From an uncultured Porphyromonas sp. (lineage in GTDB: Bacteria; Bacteroidota; Bacteroidia; Bacteroidales; Porphyromonadaceae), in assembly GCA_946997275.1 (NCBI GenBank), contig CAMPUN010000080.1:1-6080 (forward strand): a stretch of DNA of 6,080 bases, written 5' to 3'. Positions 1 through 5,954 of the stretch are shown piece after piece. A model generated the notes under the pieces. It saw only the letters and a program-made list of their open reading frames with translations. It did no database searches and was not told where the DNA came from. The position numbers and the translations under genes were made by a program. The stretch's first letter is position 1; every line of letters begins with the position of its first letter.

Positions 1-54
1 TAGAGCATCTGACTGTTAATCAGGGGGTCCTTGGTTCAAGCCCAAGAGGGAGCG
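1..54 (+). tRNA. tRNA-Asn (GTT), 5' end cut by window edge
   Basis: This is the 3' three quarters of an asparagine tRNA. What is present: the 3' strand of the D stem (GAGC, 3-6), an anticodon stem-loop at 8-24 with anticodon GTT at 15-17, the T stem-loop with TTCAAGC at 30-46, the acceptor 3' strand AGGGAGC at 47-53, and discriminator G54. CCA is not encoded. It matches the complete copy at 95-168 base for base except position 41 (C, against T at 155 in the T loop). The missing 5' acceptor and D-arm bases lie outside the window. Confidence 0.95.
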
Positions 55-94
55 CAAAAGGTGGATCATCGGTGGGGCTACTAAGTCTCAAACT

Positions 95-168
95 GCTTCC
101 TTAGCTCAGTTGGTTAGAGCATCTGACTGTTAATCAGGGGGTCCTTGGTTCAAGTCCAAGAGGGAGCG
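95..168 (+). tRNA. tRNA-Asn (GTT), complete
   Basis: A full cloverleaf can be drawn. The acceptor strands GCTTCCT (95-101) and AGGGAGC (161-167) pair with one T-G wobble. The D stem is GCTC/GAGC (104-107 with 117-120). The anticodon stem is 122-126 with 134-138, with loop CTGTTAA and anticodon GTT at 129-131. The T stem is CTTGG/CCAAG around TTCAAGT. The discriminator is G168 and no CCA is encoded, so the tail must be added by CCA transferase. A 40-nt spacer separates it from the first copy. I see no convincing promoter in that spacer, so the two are probably one transcript, ended by the hairpin at 201-242. Confidence 0.97.
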
Positions 169-200
169 CGACGTTGCTACACTGAGTTGTTTTGTTTTGG

Positions 201-242
201 GGCTCGAAAGGGCGTGGTTGTCTTTTGAGCCTTATATTTGTG
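201..242 (+). terminator. Intrinsic terminator of the tRNA-Asn pair
   Basis: A 10-bp stem forms between GGCTCGAAAG (201-210) and CTTTTGAGCC (222-231), with one G-T wobble and an 11-nt loop, followed by the T-rich run TTATATTTG. It starts 32 nt after the second tRNA, as expected for the end of the tRNA transcript. Called from base pairing by eye; no folding energy was computed. Confidence 0.75.
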
Positions 243-250
243 GTTAACAG

Positions 251-303
251 AAGAAATCTCCTTCCGAATATCCGCTTGCGGATTTCGAAAGGAGATTCTT
301 TTG
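251..303 (-). terminator. Long hairpin terminator of the six-gene operon
   Basis: A long imperfect stem pairs 251-274 with 279-301: AATCTCC-type bases at 255-261 pair with GGAGATT at 291-297, and ATCCG at 270-274 pairs with CGGAT at 279-283. There is one bulged T (269), one C/A mismatch (264/288), one A/C mismatch (254/298) and a tight loop at the centre. It lies about 20 nt past the stop codon of the last - strand gene. Reading the - strand it is followed by TTTCTTCTGTT, and reading the + strand by TTCTTTTGTTTTG, so it can stop transcription from either side. Confidence 0.75.
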
Positions 304-323
304 TTTTGTAAGCTCTGGGGTCT

Positions 324-707
324 CTACGAGACAATGAGGACAGCAAGCGCAATGATCATCCCGATGGCGATAAGTAGTAGGAGGAGCATGGTGAGGCGCT
401 TCTCCAGAGACCACTGAGCTGGGAGGGGTAGCTTGGAGACCCACTGCGTGAGGCGTGTCGTGGGCTCGTCGCTCTCGTCGGGAAGGATGAGCTCGCCACT
501 GTTTATCAGCTCTTGGATCTGAGGGCGGGCACTCTCAGGCACCTCAACGATGAAGCCGCCCACGTCAACGAATGCGCTGAGCATTCGAGCGCTGTAGCTG
601 TTGCGTATGGTGGCTGGTATGCCATGGTCAGAGAGTAGGTCCAGTAGCTCAAGCGCCTCCTCTTCGACCTGATAGGAGGCTAGCTGTACCATTCGGTCAT
701 CATTCAT
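324..707 (-). CDS. DUF2007-like small protein with C-terminal membrane anchor
   Basis: This encodes a 127-residue protein of unproven function. Residues 6-68 look like the DUF2007 fold (putative signal-transducing protein): they run MVQLASYQ, an acidic helix EEEALELLDLLSDHGIPA, then a strand GGFIVEVPES and a final helix. This resembles the family pattern of taking information from a chain to a compact ferredoxin-like domain. A polar linker (75-100) leads to one strongly hydrophobic helix at about 104-126 that ends the protein, so it is probably tail-anchored in the inner membrane with the DUF2007 part in the cytoplasm. Its start overlaps the end of nadD by 8 bp, so the two are probably translationally coupled, and it is the last gene before the terminator. 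M6 is a possible alternative start. The domain call is from recognition of the pattern, not a search. Confidence 0.82.
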   Translation of the reverse strand: MNDDRMVQLASYQVEEEALELLDLLSDHGIPATIRNSYSARMLSAFVDVGGFIVEVPESARPQIQELINSGELILPDESDEPTTRLTQWVSKLPLPAQWSLEKRLTMLLLLLIAIGMIIALAVLIVS

Positions 708-1389
708 GATGTGTAGTTACTTTAGAGAGTGTGTCGTATAGCTCAGGCAGAGGAAGCCAGTGGCGCAGGTCGCGGCCCTCGTGGAGCGCCTGACGGATCG
801 CTGTCGAGGAGACCTCTATCTGAGGCGCATCGCTCATCAGTCGTATCTGAGCTGTGGGGTATTGATCGGCTAGCTGCGAGAGGTCGTACCCGCTCCGTGG
901 ATAGACCACGAGTGGCAGACGGTCCATGAGCTCTCCGTGCCGATACCACTGAGAGAGCGAGGCTAGGCTGTCAGCACCGATGATGAGACTGAAGGCGCAA
1001 TGCGAATAGTGCTCCTCCAAAGCCGTGATCGTGTCCAGCGTGTAGTGTGGCTCAGGTAGCATAGACTCGATCGTGCATAGTTCGTAGCGGGGATCGGACT
1101 GAATTGCCTGCTCGATCATGCGACAGCGCCATTCGTAAGAAAAGCTGGTCTCTTGCTCCTTGAGCGGATTTTGCGGAGTGGGCATGAACCATATGTGCTC
1201 TATTCCCGACAGCTCGGGATAAGCCAAAAGGTAGTCACAGAGAGCTAGATGCCCGATGTGTAGCGGGTCAAAGCTCCCGCCGAAGAGTCCTACAGCCCCG
1301 CTAACTTCTGATGTTGCAGGACGTAGGTCGATCAGACCAGGAGGCTTCTCCTTAGAGTCTCTACCTTCAGTTATCATAGCTTGATCCAT
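700..1389 (-). CDS. nadD: Nicotinate-nucleotide adenylyltransferase NadD
   Basis: NadD joins ATP and nicotinate mononucleotide to make deamido-NAD and pyrophosphate, the step before NAD synthetase, in the cytoplasm. The 229-residue product shows the nucleotidyltransferase signature: GLFGGSFDP at 34-42 and the catalytic HIGH at 44-47. It also has PTPQNPLK at 70-77, the family's IIGADSLASLSQW at 136-148, and the C-terminal SSTAIR motif at 194-199, which binds ATP phosphates. NadD proteins usually start a few residues before GLFGGSFDP. Here about 30 extra residues precede it and no ATG lies closer than M5, so the extension is either real or the start is non-canonical. The gene begins 24 bp after the Wzz-like gene and overlaps the DUF2007-like gene by 8 bp, so it is inside the operon. 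Confidence 0.96.
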   Translation of the reverse strand: MDQAMITEGRDSKEKPPGLIDLRPATSEVSGAVGLFGGSFDPLHIGHLALCDYLLAYPELSGIEHIWFMPTPQNPLKEQETSFSYEWRCRMIEQAIQSDPRYELCTIESMLPEPHYTLDTITALEEHYSHCAFSLIIGADSLASLSQWYRHGELMDRLPLVVYPRSGYDLSQLADQYPTAQIRLMSDAPQIEVSSTAIRQALHEGRDLRHWLPLPELYDTLSKVTTHHE

Positions 1390-1413
1390 AAAAAAGCTGA
1401 GCGTCCACTCTTA

Positions 1414-3048
1414 CTACTCCACCCATAGGGTCTGCATGCGGGAGTGGTCGAGTTGCTGTCTGATCTGTAGCTGATGGACTACCTGCTTGATCGCTCTAAT
1501 TCTCGTGCTACCACGATAGATGCAGTAGAGGCTCTGCTCTACGCTATTAGAGAGAAGATAAGCGGTCGGATCCTTTGTGAGCGCTGGAGGCACGATGATC
1601 GTGAGCTGGTGCTGTATCTGTAGCTGCTTGAGTTGCTGCTGGAAGGCGCTAGAGCCTATTAGACCAGGCGTGAGCGTCGTATGGTAGACTCCATTAGACT
1701 CCTCGCTAACCTTCTTTTGGCTTGCTAAGTCTAAGTACCAGACAGCGCAGGAGATGCCTCTCTGCTGTAAAGCTTGCTGCAGCTCCGAGACGAGCTGGCG
1801 GTGGTACTTTGTATTGTTAGGTGAGACGAGCTGTATGGTGCGAGGTTCGCCCTGTGGTGAGACGAGAGCGCACAGCTCCTCAAGGTTGGGGTAGAGGGGC
1901 TTGCCCTTACGCCCTCGCTGCAGATCTAGTGTGAGGCGACTGCGTAGGAGGCGGGGTAGCTCGCAGACATAGTAGACAGCGCCTAGTATAACCCAGTAGA
2001 TGTACATCAGGAGTAGTGGTAGGAGCAGACCTAGGAGGCCCATACCTGCGATGATAAATAGGTCGGGCTCGAAATCCCGGGCTATGCGTGGCTCATCAAT
2101 CAGTCTAAAGGGCGAAAGCCCCGCAGGGGGTACATTTCCAGCAAACTGACCTAGCGAGTCTGTCATGCCCTGATCGCTCAGTTGCTCCACCCATCCCAAG
2201 CTATCCGTGACGAGGTACATCTGGTAGAGGAGCTCTAGGCAACGACGCTCAGAGCGGTCAGAGAGCATCTCGACACGCATGACTGAGGAGAGTGGGAGGT
2301 CGGCCTTTTTCATCGTTACCTGCATCTCCGTCTCGTAGGCGTCTCTCATGTCTGGTTCCGTAGAGTAGGAGAGAGCTATTGTCTTATACTTCTGATCTAT
2401 GTGGTAGGGGAAGTGCTGCTCTGGATTGTCCAAGGTTATGGTGACACGTCCCGCCGGGGTCTCTTGAGTAGAGCCAACAGGTATGACCACGTCGTACGGC
2501 TCTCGGATGGAGACGCCCTGAACAGTGCCTGTGAATCCACTCAGCGTGACCTGCTTCGGGTGAACAGGGTCGTCCAGCTTGGCGACACAGTTCATCTTGT
2601 CCGTCGCGAGTAGATCGTCAAAGTGTACGATGATGGGCGTTTGGTTGTAGTAGTCTCGCCTTCCCCAGGGAGTCTTGACAAAGTAGTTGACCTGAAAGTT
2701 GATACGCTTGCCCGCCTCTACGACCGCCGTCGTCGTATTGAGCAGAGCTGCAATGTACTCAGGCGTCCAAGGCGAGGTCTTGAAGGTCGAGTCGCTCAGT
2801 GGCATCATCGGATTCGTCAGTTCGTGTGGCTGTCGTGAGGAGAGTTGCATGTAGTAGGTCTGACGTCCCATGGGACGATGGTCCGCGACACTCTTGCCTA
2901 GTACGACAAAGAGCACGAAGGAGAGCACAAACCAGTACCACTGTCTCAGGATCAAACGAAAGATCTGCGAGAAGGTGGGGCGTGCGCCCTCGTCTGGGTA
3001 GTTTGGCTGATCGTTGACAGCGCTATTGGGAAGCGATGATTGGGTCAT
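1414..3048 (-). CDS. Wzz-like chain-length protein with degenerate BY-kinase domain
   Basis: This is probably an inner-membrane polysaccharide co-polymerase that sets surface-polysaccharide chain length. With the start used here it has 544 residues. A membrane helix lies at about 36-51 and a large periplasmic part at 52-328. A proline-rich stretch (307-328, with SPFRLIDEPRIARDFEP) comes just before the second hydrophobic segment (330-361), as in Wzz proteins. The cytoplasmic tail (362-544) lines up with a bacterial tyrosine kinase in order and spacing. However, the Walker A slot reads SPNNTKYH instead of GxxxxGK[ST], the A' slot reads YLDLA, the Walker B slot reads TIIVPP without aspartate, and no tyrosine cluster ends the protein, so it should not bind ATP normally. 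A start at 3114 (566 residues, TGATG overlap with apbE) is also open. I prefer 3048 because a TATCTTTG promoter box falls inside that extension. Porphyromonas gingivalis has a described chain-length regulator, WzzP; orthology is untested. Confidence 0.78.
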   Translation of the reverse strand: MTQSSLPNSAVNDQPNYPDEGARPTFSQIFRLILRQWYWFVLSFVLFVVLGKSVADHRPMGRQTYYMQLSSRQPHELTNPMMPLSDSTFKTSPWTPEYIAALLNTTTAVVEAGKRINFQVNYFVKTPWGRRDYYNQTPIIVHFDDLLATDKMNCVAKLDDPVHPKQVTLSGFTGTVQGVSIREPYDVVIPVGSTQETPAGRVTITLDNPEQHFPYHIDQKYKTIALSYSTEPDMRDAYETEMQVTMKKADLPLSSVMRVEMLSDRSERRCLELLYQMYLVTDSLGWVEQLSDQGMTDSLGQFAGNVPPAGLSPFRLIDEPRIARDFEPDLFIIAGMGLLGLLLPLLLMYIYWVILGAVYYVCELPRLLRSRLTLDLQRGRKGKPLYPNLEELCALVSPQGEPRTIQLVSPNNTKYHRQLVSELQQALQQRGISCAVWYLDLASQKKVSEESNGVYHTTLTPGLIGSSAFQQQLKQLQIQHQLTIIVPPALTKDPTAYLLSNSVEQSLYCIYRGSTRIRAIKQVVHQLQIRQQLDHSRMQTLWVE

Positions 3049-3066
3049 AATGTCTGCTATATGGTG

Positions 3067-3074
3067 CAAAGATA
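3067..3074 (-). promoter_or_regulatory. Candidate Bacteroidetes -7 box before the Wzz-like gene
   Basis: On the - strand the bases read TATCTTTG, an exact fit to the Bacteroidetes -7 element TAnnTTTG, 18 bp before the ATG at 3048. This implies transcription starting near 3062 and a leader of roughly 14 nt. The same eight bases occur before the glycosyltransferase at 5667-5674. The -33 element is weak: the nearest TTG is at 3100-3102, 25 bp away, somewhat more than usual. If active it makes wzz-like, nadD and the DUF2007-like gene a sub-operon. Confidence 0.6.
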
Positions 3075-3113
3075 AGAAAGTCCGTTCGATATCACTAGGC
3101 AAGCGAGCTGGCA

Positions 3114-4115
3114 TCAGTGCGATCGTGGGAAGGATGGACTAGCGATGGAGGTGAAAGCTAATGAATCGCCAGTCGATACAAAGAGTAGGAAGGAGATATC
3201 TGGCGAAAGTTGCTTACGCATCGCCTCTGAGCCCTCGTACCCCGAAGCCATGAAGGCTGTCGCCAGAGCATCAGCCTCAGCGCAAGTCGAAGCTATCACC
3301 GAGGCGCTTAGAATGTCTGTCTCGGCGGGGTAACCGCTCAGCGCAGAGATCGTGTGTCCGTAGACTCGTCCGTCGGCTACGACCTTGTAGTTGCGATAGT
3401 TGCCCGAGGTGGCCAGTCCTCCTCGTTCGCCTGGCAGGTCAATGATCTCCTGTAGCTCTTGGCTTATTCCCAGTGAGTCCAGGTCTGGTCTTGAGATGCC
3501 GACACGCCATGGAACGCCTCGCGGGTTGCGTCCCGAGTAAGCTATCTCGCCACCTATCTCCACTAGGTAGTTGGTCACGCCCGCTTTGCGCAGCTTCTCG
3601 CCTACGAGGTCAGAGGCGTAGCCCTTGGCTACGGAGGCGAAGTCTAGCTCCATTGCGGGATTTGCCTTGGTCAGCTCAGTAGGAGTGCAGGAGACCTTGT
3701 TCATACCGACCAACTCCTTCAAACTATCCACCTGCTGCTGCGTGAGTGGGTAGCTCTTTTCGAAGCCAAAGCCCCACGCATTGACCAGCGGGGCAATGGT
3801 CACGTCGTAGGTGCCGCCCGACTGCTCGTAGACCCTCCGCGCTACGCTGTAGAGAGCGCAGAAAGTGCTGTCCACCGCCATCGACAAGTTATTGTTGACC
3901 GCATAGATCATAGAGGTCGAGTCAAAGGGGTTTGCCACACGGTTGACCTCCTGCAGCGCCTCATTGATCTGATCGGACAAGTCCCGGTCAGCCTGGTAGG
4001 TAACCCGATAAAGCGTGCCGAAGATGAGCCCCTCGGCACTCCTGTAGGGTGCCTCCTTGTGGCAACTGCTCAGGAGTATGAGCGAGAGCAGTAGTAGGGT
4101 GACGGTGCGACGCAT
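3114..4115 (-). CDS. apbE: FAD:protein FMN transferase (ApbE/Ftp), lipoprotein
   Basis: ApbE-family enzymes move FMN from FAD onto a threonine of target proteins, classically subunits of Na+-pumping NQR or RNF complexes, on the outer face of the cytoplasmic membrane, and need Mg2+. The 333-residue product has a lipoprotein signal peptide ending in LSSC (Cys18). Family motifs follow in order: FGTLYRVTY (32-40), SGGTYDVTIAPLVNAWGFG (99-117), LDFASVAKGYASD (157-169), VEIGGEI (185-191), GLATSGNYRN (233-242), HTISALSGYP (254-263) and the metal-site region AEADALATAFM (279-289) with Asp282 and Thr286. The usual HTID is HTIS here, a mild deviation. No acidic run follows the lipid cysteine, so the protein probably faces the periplasm. 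The gene sits 15 bp after the nitroreductase and ends in a TGATG junction with the next frame. No NQR or RNF substrate gene is in the window. Confidence 0.95.
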   Translation of the reverse strand: MRRTVTLLLLSLILLSSCHKEAPYRSAEGLIFGTLYRVTYQADRDLSDQINEALQEVNRVANPFDSTSMIYAVNNNLSMAVDSTFCALYSVARRVYEQSGGTYDVTIAPLVNAWGFGFEKSYPLTQQQVDSLKELVGMNKVSCTPTELTKANPAMELDFASVAKGYASDLVGEKLRKAGVTNYLVEIGGEIAYSGRNPRGVPWRVGISRPDLDSLGISQELQEIIDLPGERGGLATSGNYRNYKVVADGRVYGHTISALSGYPAETDILSASVIASTCAEADALATAFMASGYEGSEAMRKQLSPDISFLLFVSTGDSLAFTSIASPSFPRSH

Positions 4116-4130
4116 GGCGGTGCGACTAGC

Positions 4131-4652
4131 TTAGATGAATGTGACCAGCTCCTCCATCGTCTTGCGACGTGGGTTGCCCTCTTTGCCTGCAAAGGCTGGG
4201 TCTGGATGCCCCACTGCTAAGATGAGGATCGGCTCCTCATGCTCTGGAATCTGTAGTAGCTCACGGCATATATCCTGATCGAAGGCAGCCACCGTTGTAG
4301 CGCCTAGCCCCATATCCTCAGCCTTGAGGAGCATGTGCGTCAGTGCTATCGAGGTATCTACGTAGGTGAGGTCACAGTGCGGGCGCTGCCACGCCTTGTC
4401 GTGGTCACCGATGATGACGATGTAGCTCGGAGCATGGTAAAACCACGGCTGCTGACTGATAGCGTGGAGCTTCGTGCGCTCCTCCTCGGAGAGCACCACG
4501 ACGAAGCGGAGGGGCTGGAAGTTCTTTGCCGAGGGAGCTAACCGCCCAGCTTCCAGTATCGGCATGAGCTCATCTCGAGTTATCGGCTTGGTCGCGTCAA
4601 AGTGGCGTACCGTACGCCTTGTAGAGATGATTTGGTCGAAGGTCTTAGTCAT
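4131..4652 (-). CDS. Nitroreductase-family FMN oxidoreductase
   Basis: This encodes a compact 173-residue nitroreductase-fold flavoprotein, which as a family uses NAD(P)H and bound FMN to reduce nitro compounds, quinones or related acceptors; the true substrate cannot be read from sequence. Visible family features are the N-terminal STRRTVRHF (10-18), whose arginines contact the FMN phosphate, then LEAGRLAPSAKNFQPLRFVV (33-52), the GLGATTV loop (115-121) and the C-terminal LAVGHPD (145-151) followed by PRRKTMEELV. The length is typical of the short homodimeric subgroup. There is no signal peptide, so it is cytoplasmic. Its ATG overlaps the stop codon of the glycosyltransferase as ATGA, implying translational coupling, and apbE follows after 15 bp, placing two FMN-related proteins side by side. 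Confidence 0.92.
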   Translation of the reverse strand: MTKTFDQIISTRRTVRHFDATKPITRDELMPILEAGRLAPSAKNFQPLRFVVVLSEEERTKLHAISQQPWFYHAPSYIVIIGDHDKAWQRPHCDLTYVDTSIALTHMLLKAEDMGLGATTVAAFDQDICRELLQIPEHEEPILILAVGHPDPAFAGKEGNPRRKTMEELVTFI

Positions 4653-5641
4653 AGTTCTGTTTCTATATTATAGATGTCACGATTGGGATCGCGGCGTGTG
4701 ATCATCTCTCCGATGAAGCCAGCGCAGAAGAGCTGCACGCCTATGATCATCGCCGCCAGGGAGATGTAGAAGTAGACGCGATCCGTCACGAGCGGAGCAG
4801 GTGTACCGCTGATGAGTGCGGAGAGCTTGAACGAGAGTACCACGATAAGCGCTATGAATCCAATGAGAAACATGAGCGAGCCCCAGAACCCGAAGAAGTG
4901 CATCGGCTTGCGCCCGAAACGATGGGTGAACCAAAGCGTAAGCAGGTCAAGGTAGCCGTTGAAGAAGCGGTCTAGCCCAAACTTCGAGTGCCCATACTTG
5001 CGAGGCGCGTGGTGCACCACCTGCTCGCCAATCTTGGCGAAGCCCGCATTCTTCGCTAGATAAGGAATGTAGCGGTGCATATCGTTGTAGAGCTCGATGC
5101 TATGGACCACCTCCGCGCGGTACGCCTTGAGTCCGCAGTTGAAGTCGTGTAGATTCTTAATCCCCGAGACCCTTCTAGCGGTCGCGTTAAAGAGCTTCGT
5201 GGGGATCGTCTTGGAGAGCGGGTCGTAGCGCTTTTTCTTCCACCCGCTTACGAGGTCGTATCCCTCATGGACGATCATATTGTACATCCCGCCTATCTCC
5301 TCGGGAGCGTCCTGCAGGTCAGCATCCATCGTGATGACGACCCGTCCGCAAGCCTTAGCAAAGCCACACTGCAGCGCAGGCGACTTGCCGTAGTTACGAC
5401 GAAACTTGATCGCATGCACCGCTGCGTCCTGAGCAGCTAGCCGCTCGATCACTTGCCACGAGTCGTCGCTACTGCCATCGTCGACGAAGATGATCTCGTA
5501 GCTCAGTTCCACCTCAGCGGTGTGAGCTACGATGCGCTCGTAGAGCTCGGGGAGGCTCTCAGCCTCGTTGAGCAAGGGGATGACCACCGAAATGTCGGGT
5601 CGCTCCGTGGCGGTCGTTTCGAGAGAGTTGTGATCAGTCAT
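4649..5641 (-). CDS. GT2 polyprenyl-phosphate glycosyltransferase (GtrB/DPM1-like)
   Basis: This enzyme is predicted to transfer a sugar from a nucleotide sugar to undecaprenyl phosphate on the cytoplasmic face of the inner membrane, giving a lipid-linked sugar donor for envelope glycans or lipid A. The 330-residue protein has the GT-A signature VVIPLLNEAESL (19-30), FVDDGSSDDS (52-61) and the metal-binding DxD in MDADLQDAPEEI (105-116). The family's DFNCGLKAYR (166-175), HRYIP (189-193) and RKYGHSKFG (214-222) follow. Two membrane helices (about 250-273 and 290-312) end it, the layout of GtrB and ArnC-type enzymes. The sugar cannot be told from sequence. It is the first gene of the operon, with a promoter box ending about 26 bp upstream of the ATG, and it overlaps the nitroreductase by 4 bp (ATGA). 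The chain-length gene three places on suggests a shared envelope-glycan role, by inference only. Confidence 0.94.
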   Translation of the reverse strand: MTDHNSLETTATERPDISVVIPLLNEAESLPELYERIVAHTAEVELSYEIIFVDDGSSDDSWQVIERLAAQDAAVHAIKFRRNYGKSPALQCGFAKACGRVVITMDADLQDAPEEIGGMYNMIVHEGYDLVSGWKKKRYDPLSKTIPTKLFNATARRVSGIKNLHDFNCGLKAYRAEVVHSIELYNDMHRYIPYLAKNAGFAKIGEQVVHHAPRKYGHSKFGLDRFFNGYLDLLTLWFTHRFGRKPMHFFGFWGSLMFLIGFIALIVVLSFKLSALISGTPAPLVTDRVYFYISLAAMIIGVQLFCAGFIGEMITRRDPNRDIYNIETEL

Positions 5642-5666
5642 GAGGTCTACTTGTAGTACTGTCCCA

Positions 5667-5674
5667 CAAAGATA
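5667..5674 (-). promoter_or_regulatory. Candidate -7 promoter box for the operon
   Basis: The - strand reads TATCTTTG, matching TAnnTTTG exactly, 25 bp before the glycosyltransferase ATG. Transcription would start near 5662, giving a leader of about 20 nt. No TTG sits at the usual -33 distance. The identical box at 3067-3074 strengthens both calls. Confidence 0.65.
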
Positions 5675-5720
5675 CTAATTTGCTACCTACGAGCGACCTC
5701 TACGCGAGAGTAGCTTGACT

Positions 5721-5734
5721 ATCAATCTATTGAT
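5721..5734. promoter_or_regulatory. 14-bp perfect dyad, possible operator
   Basis: ATCAAT and ATTGAT flank a 2-bp centre (CT), giving a perfect inverted repeat about 47 bp upstream of the -7 box of the operon. Its position suits an activator or repressor site for a dimeric regulator, but one dyad of this size in AT-rich intergenic DNA can arise by chance. Confidence 0.3.
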
Positions 5735-5757
5735 CTGGCGCATCTCGAGGCATTTTG

Positions 5758-5949
5758 CTGAGAAATGCAAATCTCTACGGAGGAATCCTCAAACAGCTCG
5801 CTGGAAAAGGGCCATTTCCTCGGAAGAATGGGAAATCTCTTCGGAAGAATGAAATGAAACTTCGGAAGAAGCAAATCGTAAGTCCGAAGAATTTAGCTTT
5901 TCCTCCTGAGGAATAAAAAAAACATCCACCGAGAATGTCCTCTTCCTGA
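5758..5949. repeat. Degenerate tandem array, ~21-bp period, about nine units
   Basis: The core CGGAAGAAT or a near variant recurs at 5778, 5821, 5842, 5863 (ending in G), 5884 (CCGAAGAAT) and 5906 (CTGAGGAAT). Weaker members are at 5758 (CTGAGAAAT), 5799 and 5929. Spacings are 20, 21, 22, 21, 21, 21, 22 and 23 bp. Between cores, AAATCTCT or AAATC recurs in several units (5769, 5833, 5873). The best cores sit in a small dyad, TCTTCGGAAGA (5839-5848 region). The units are too divergent and closely packed for CRISPR, and there are no unique spacers. The array lies upstream of the operon promoter in DNA with no convincing gene. Function unknown. Confidence 0.7.
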
Positions 5950-5954
5950 AAAAA

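Noticed and set aside
233..240. TATATTTG as a + strand promoter
   Set aside because: It is the T-rich tail of the tRNA terminator and only another terminator follows, with no + strand gene.
134..352. Open frame on the - strand ending in PLGLEPRTP
   Set aside because: Its C-terminal part is the antisense of the tRNA-Asn gene, a well-known source of false proteins, and it crosses both terminators.
1414..3114. Broken or frameshifted Wzc kinase
   Set aside because: The reading frame is uninterrupted and the tail keeps the kinase-like order of elements at normal spacing, so the lost motifs are substitutions rather than a frame error.
3145..3333. Small + strand frame inside apbE
   Set aside because: It is a shadow of apbE, whose family motifs on the opposite strand are intact through this part. 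The same applies to the other + strand frames inside the six genes.
5721..5734. FNR/CRP-type site
   Set aside because: The half-sites are in the opposite order (ATCAA-N4-TTGAT instead of TTGAT-N4-ATCAA), so the standard site is not present.
5758..5949. CRISPR array
   Set aside because: The repeats are divergent, only about 9 bp are conserved per unit, there are no unique spacers of normal length, and no cas genes are present.
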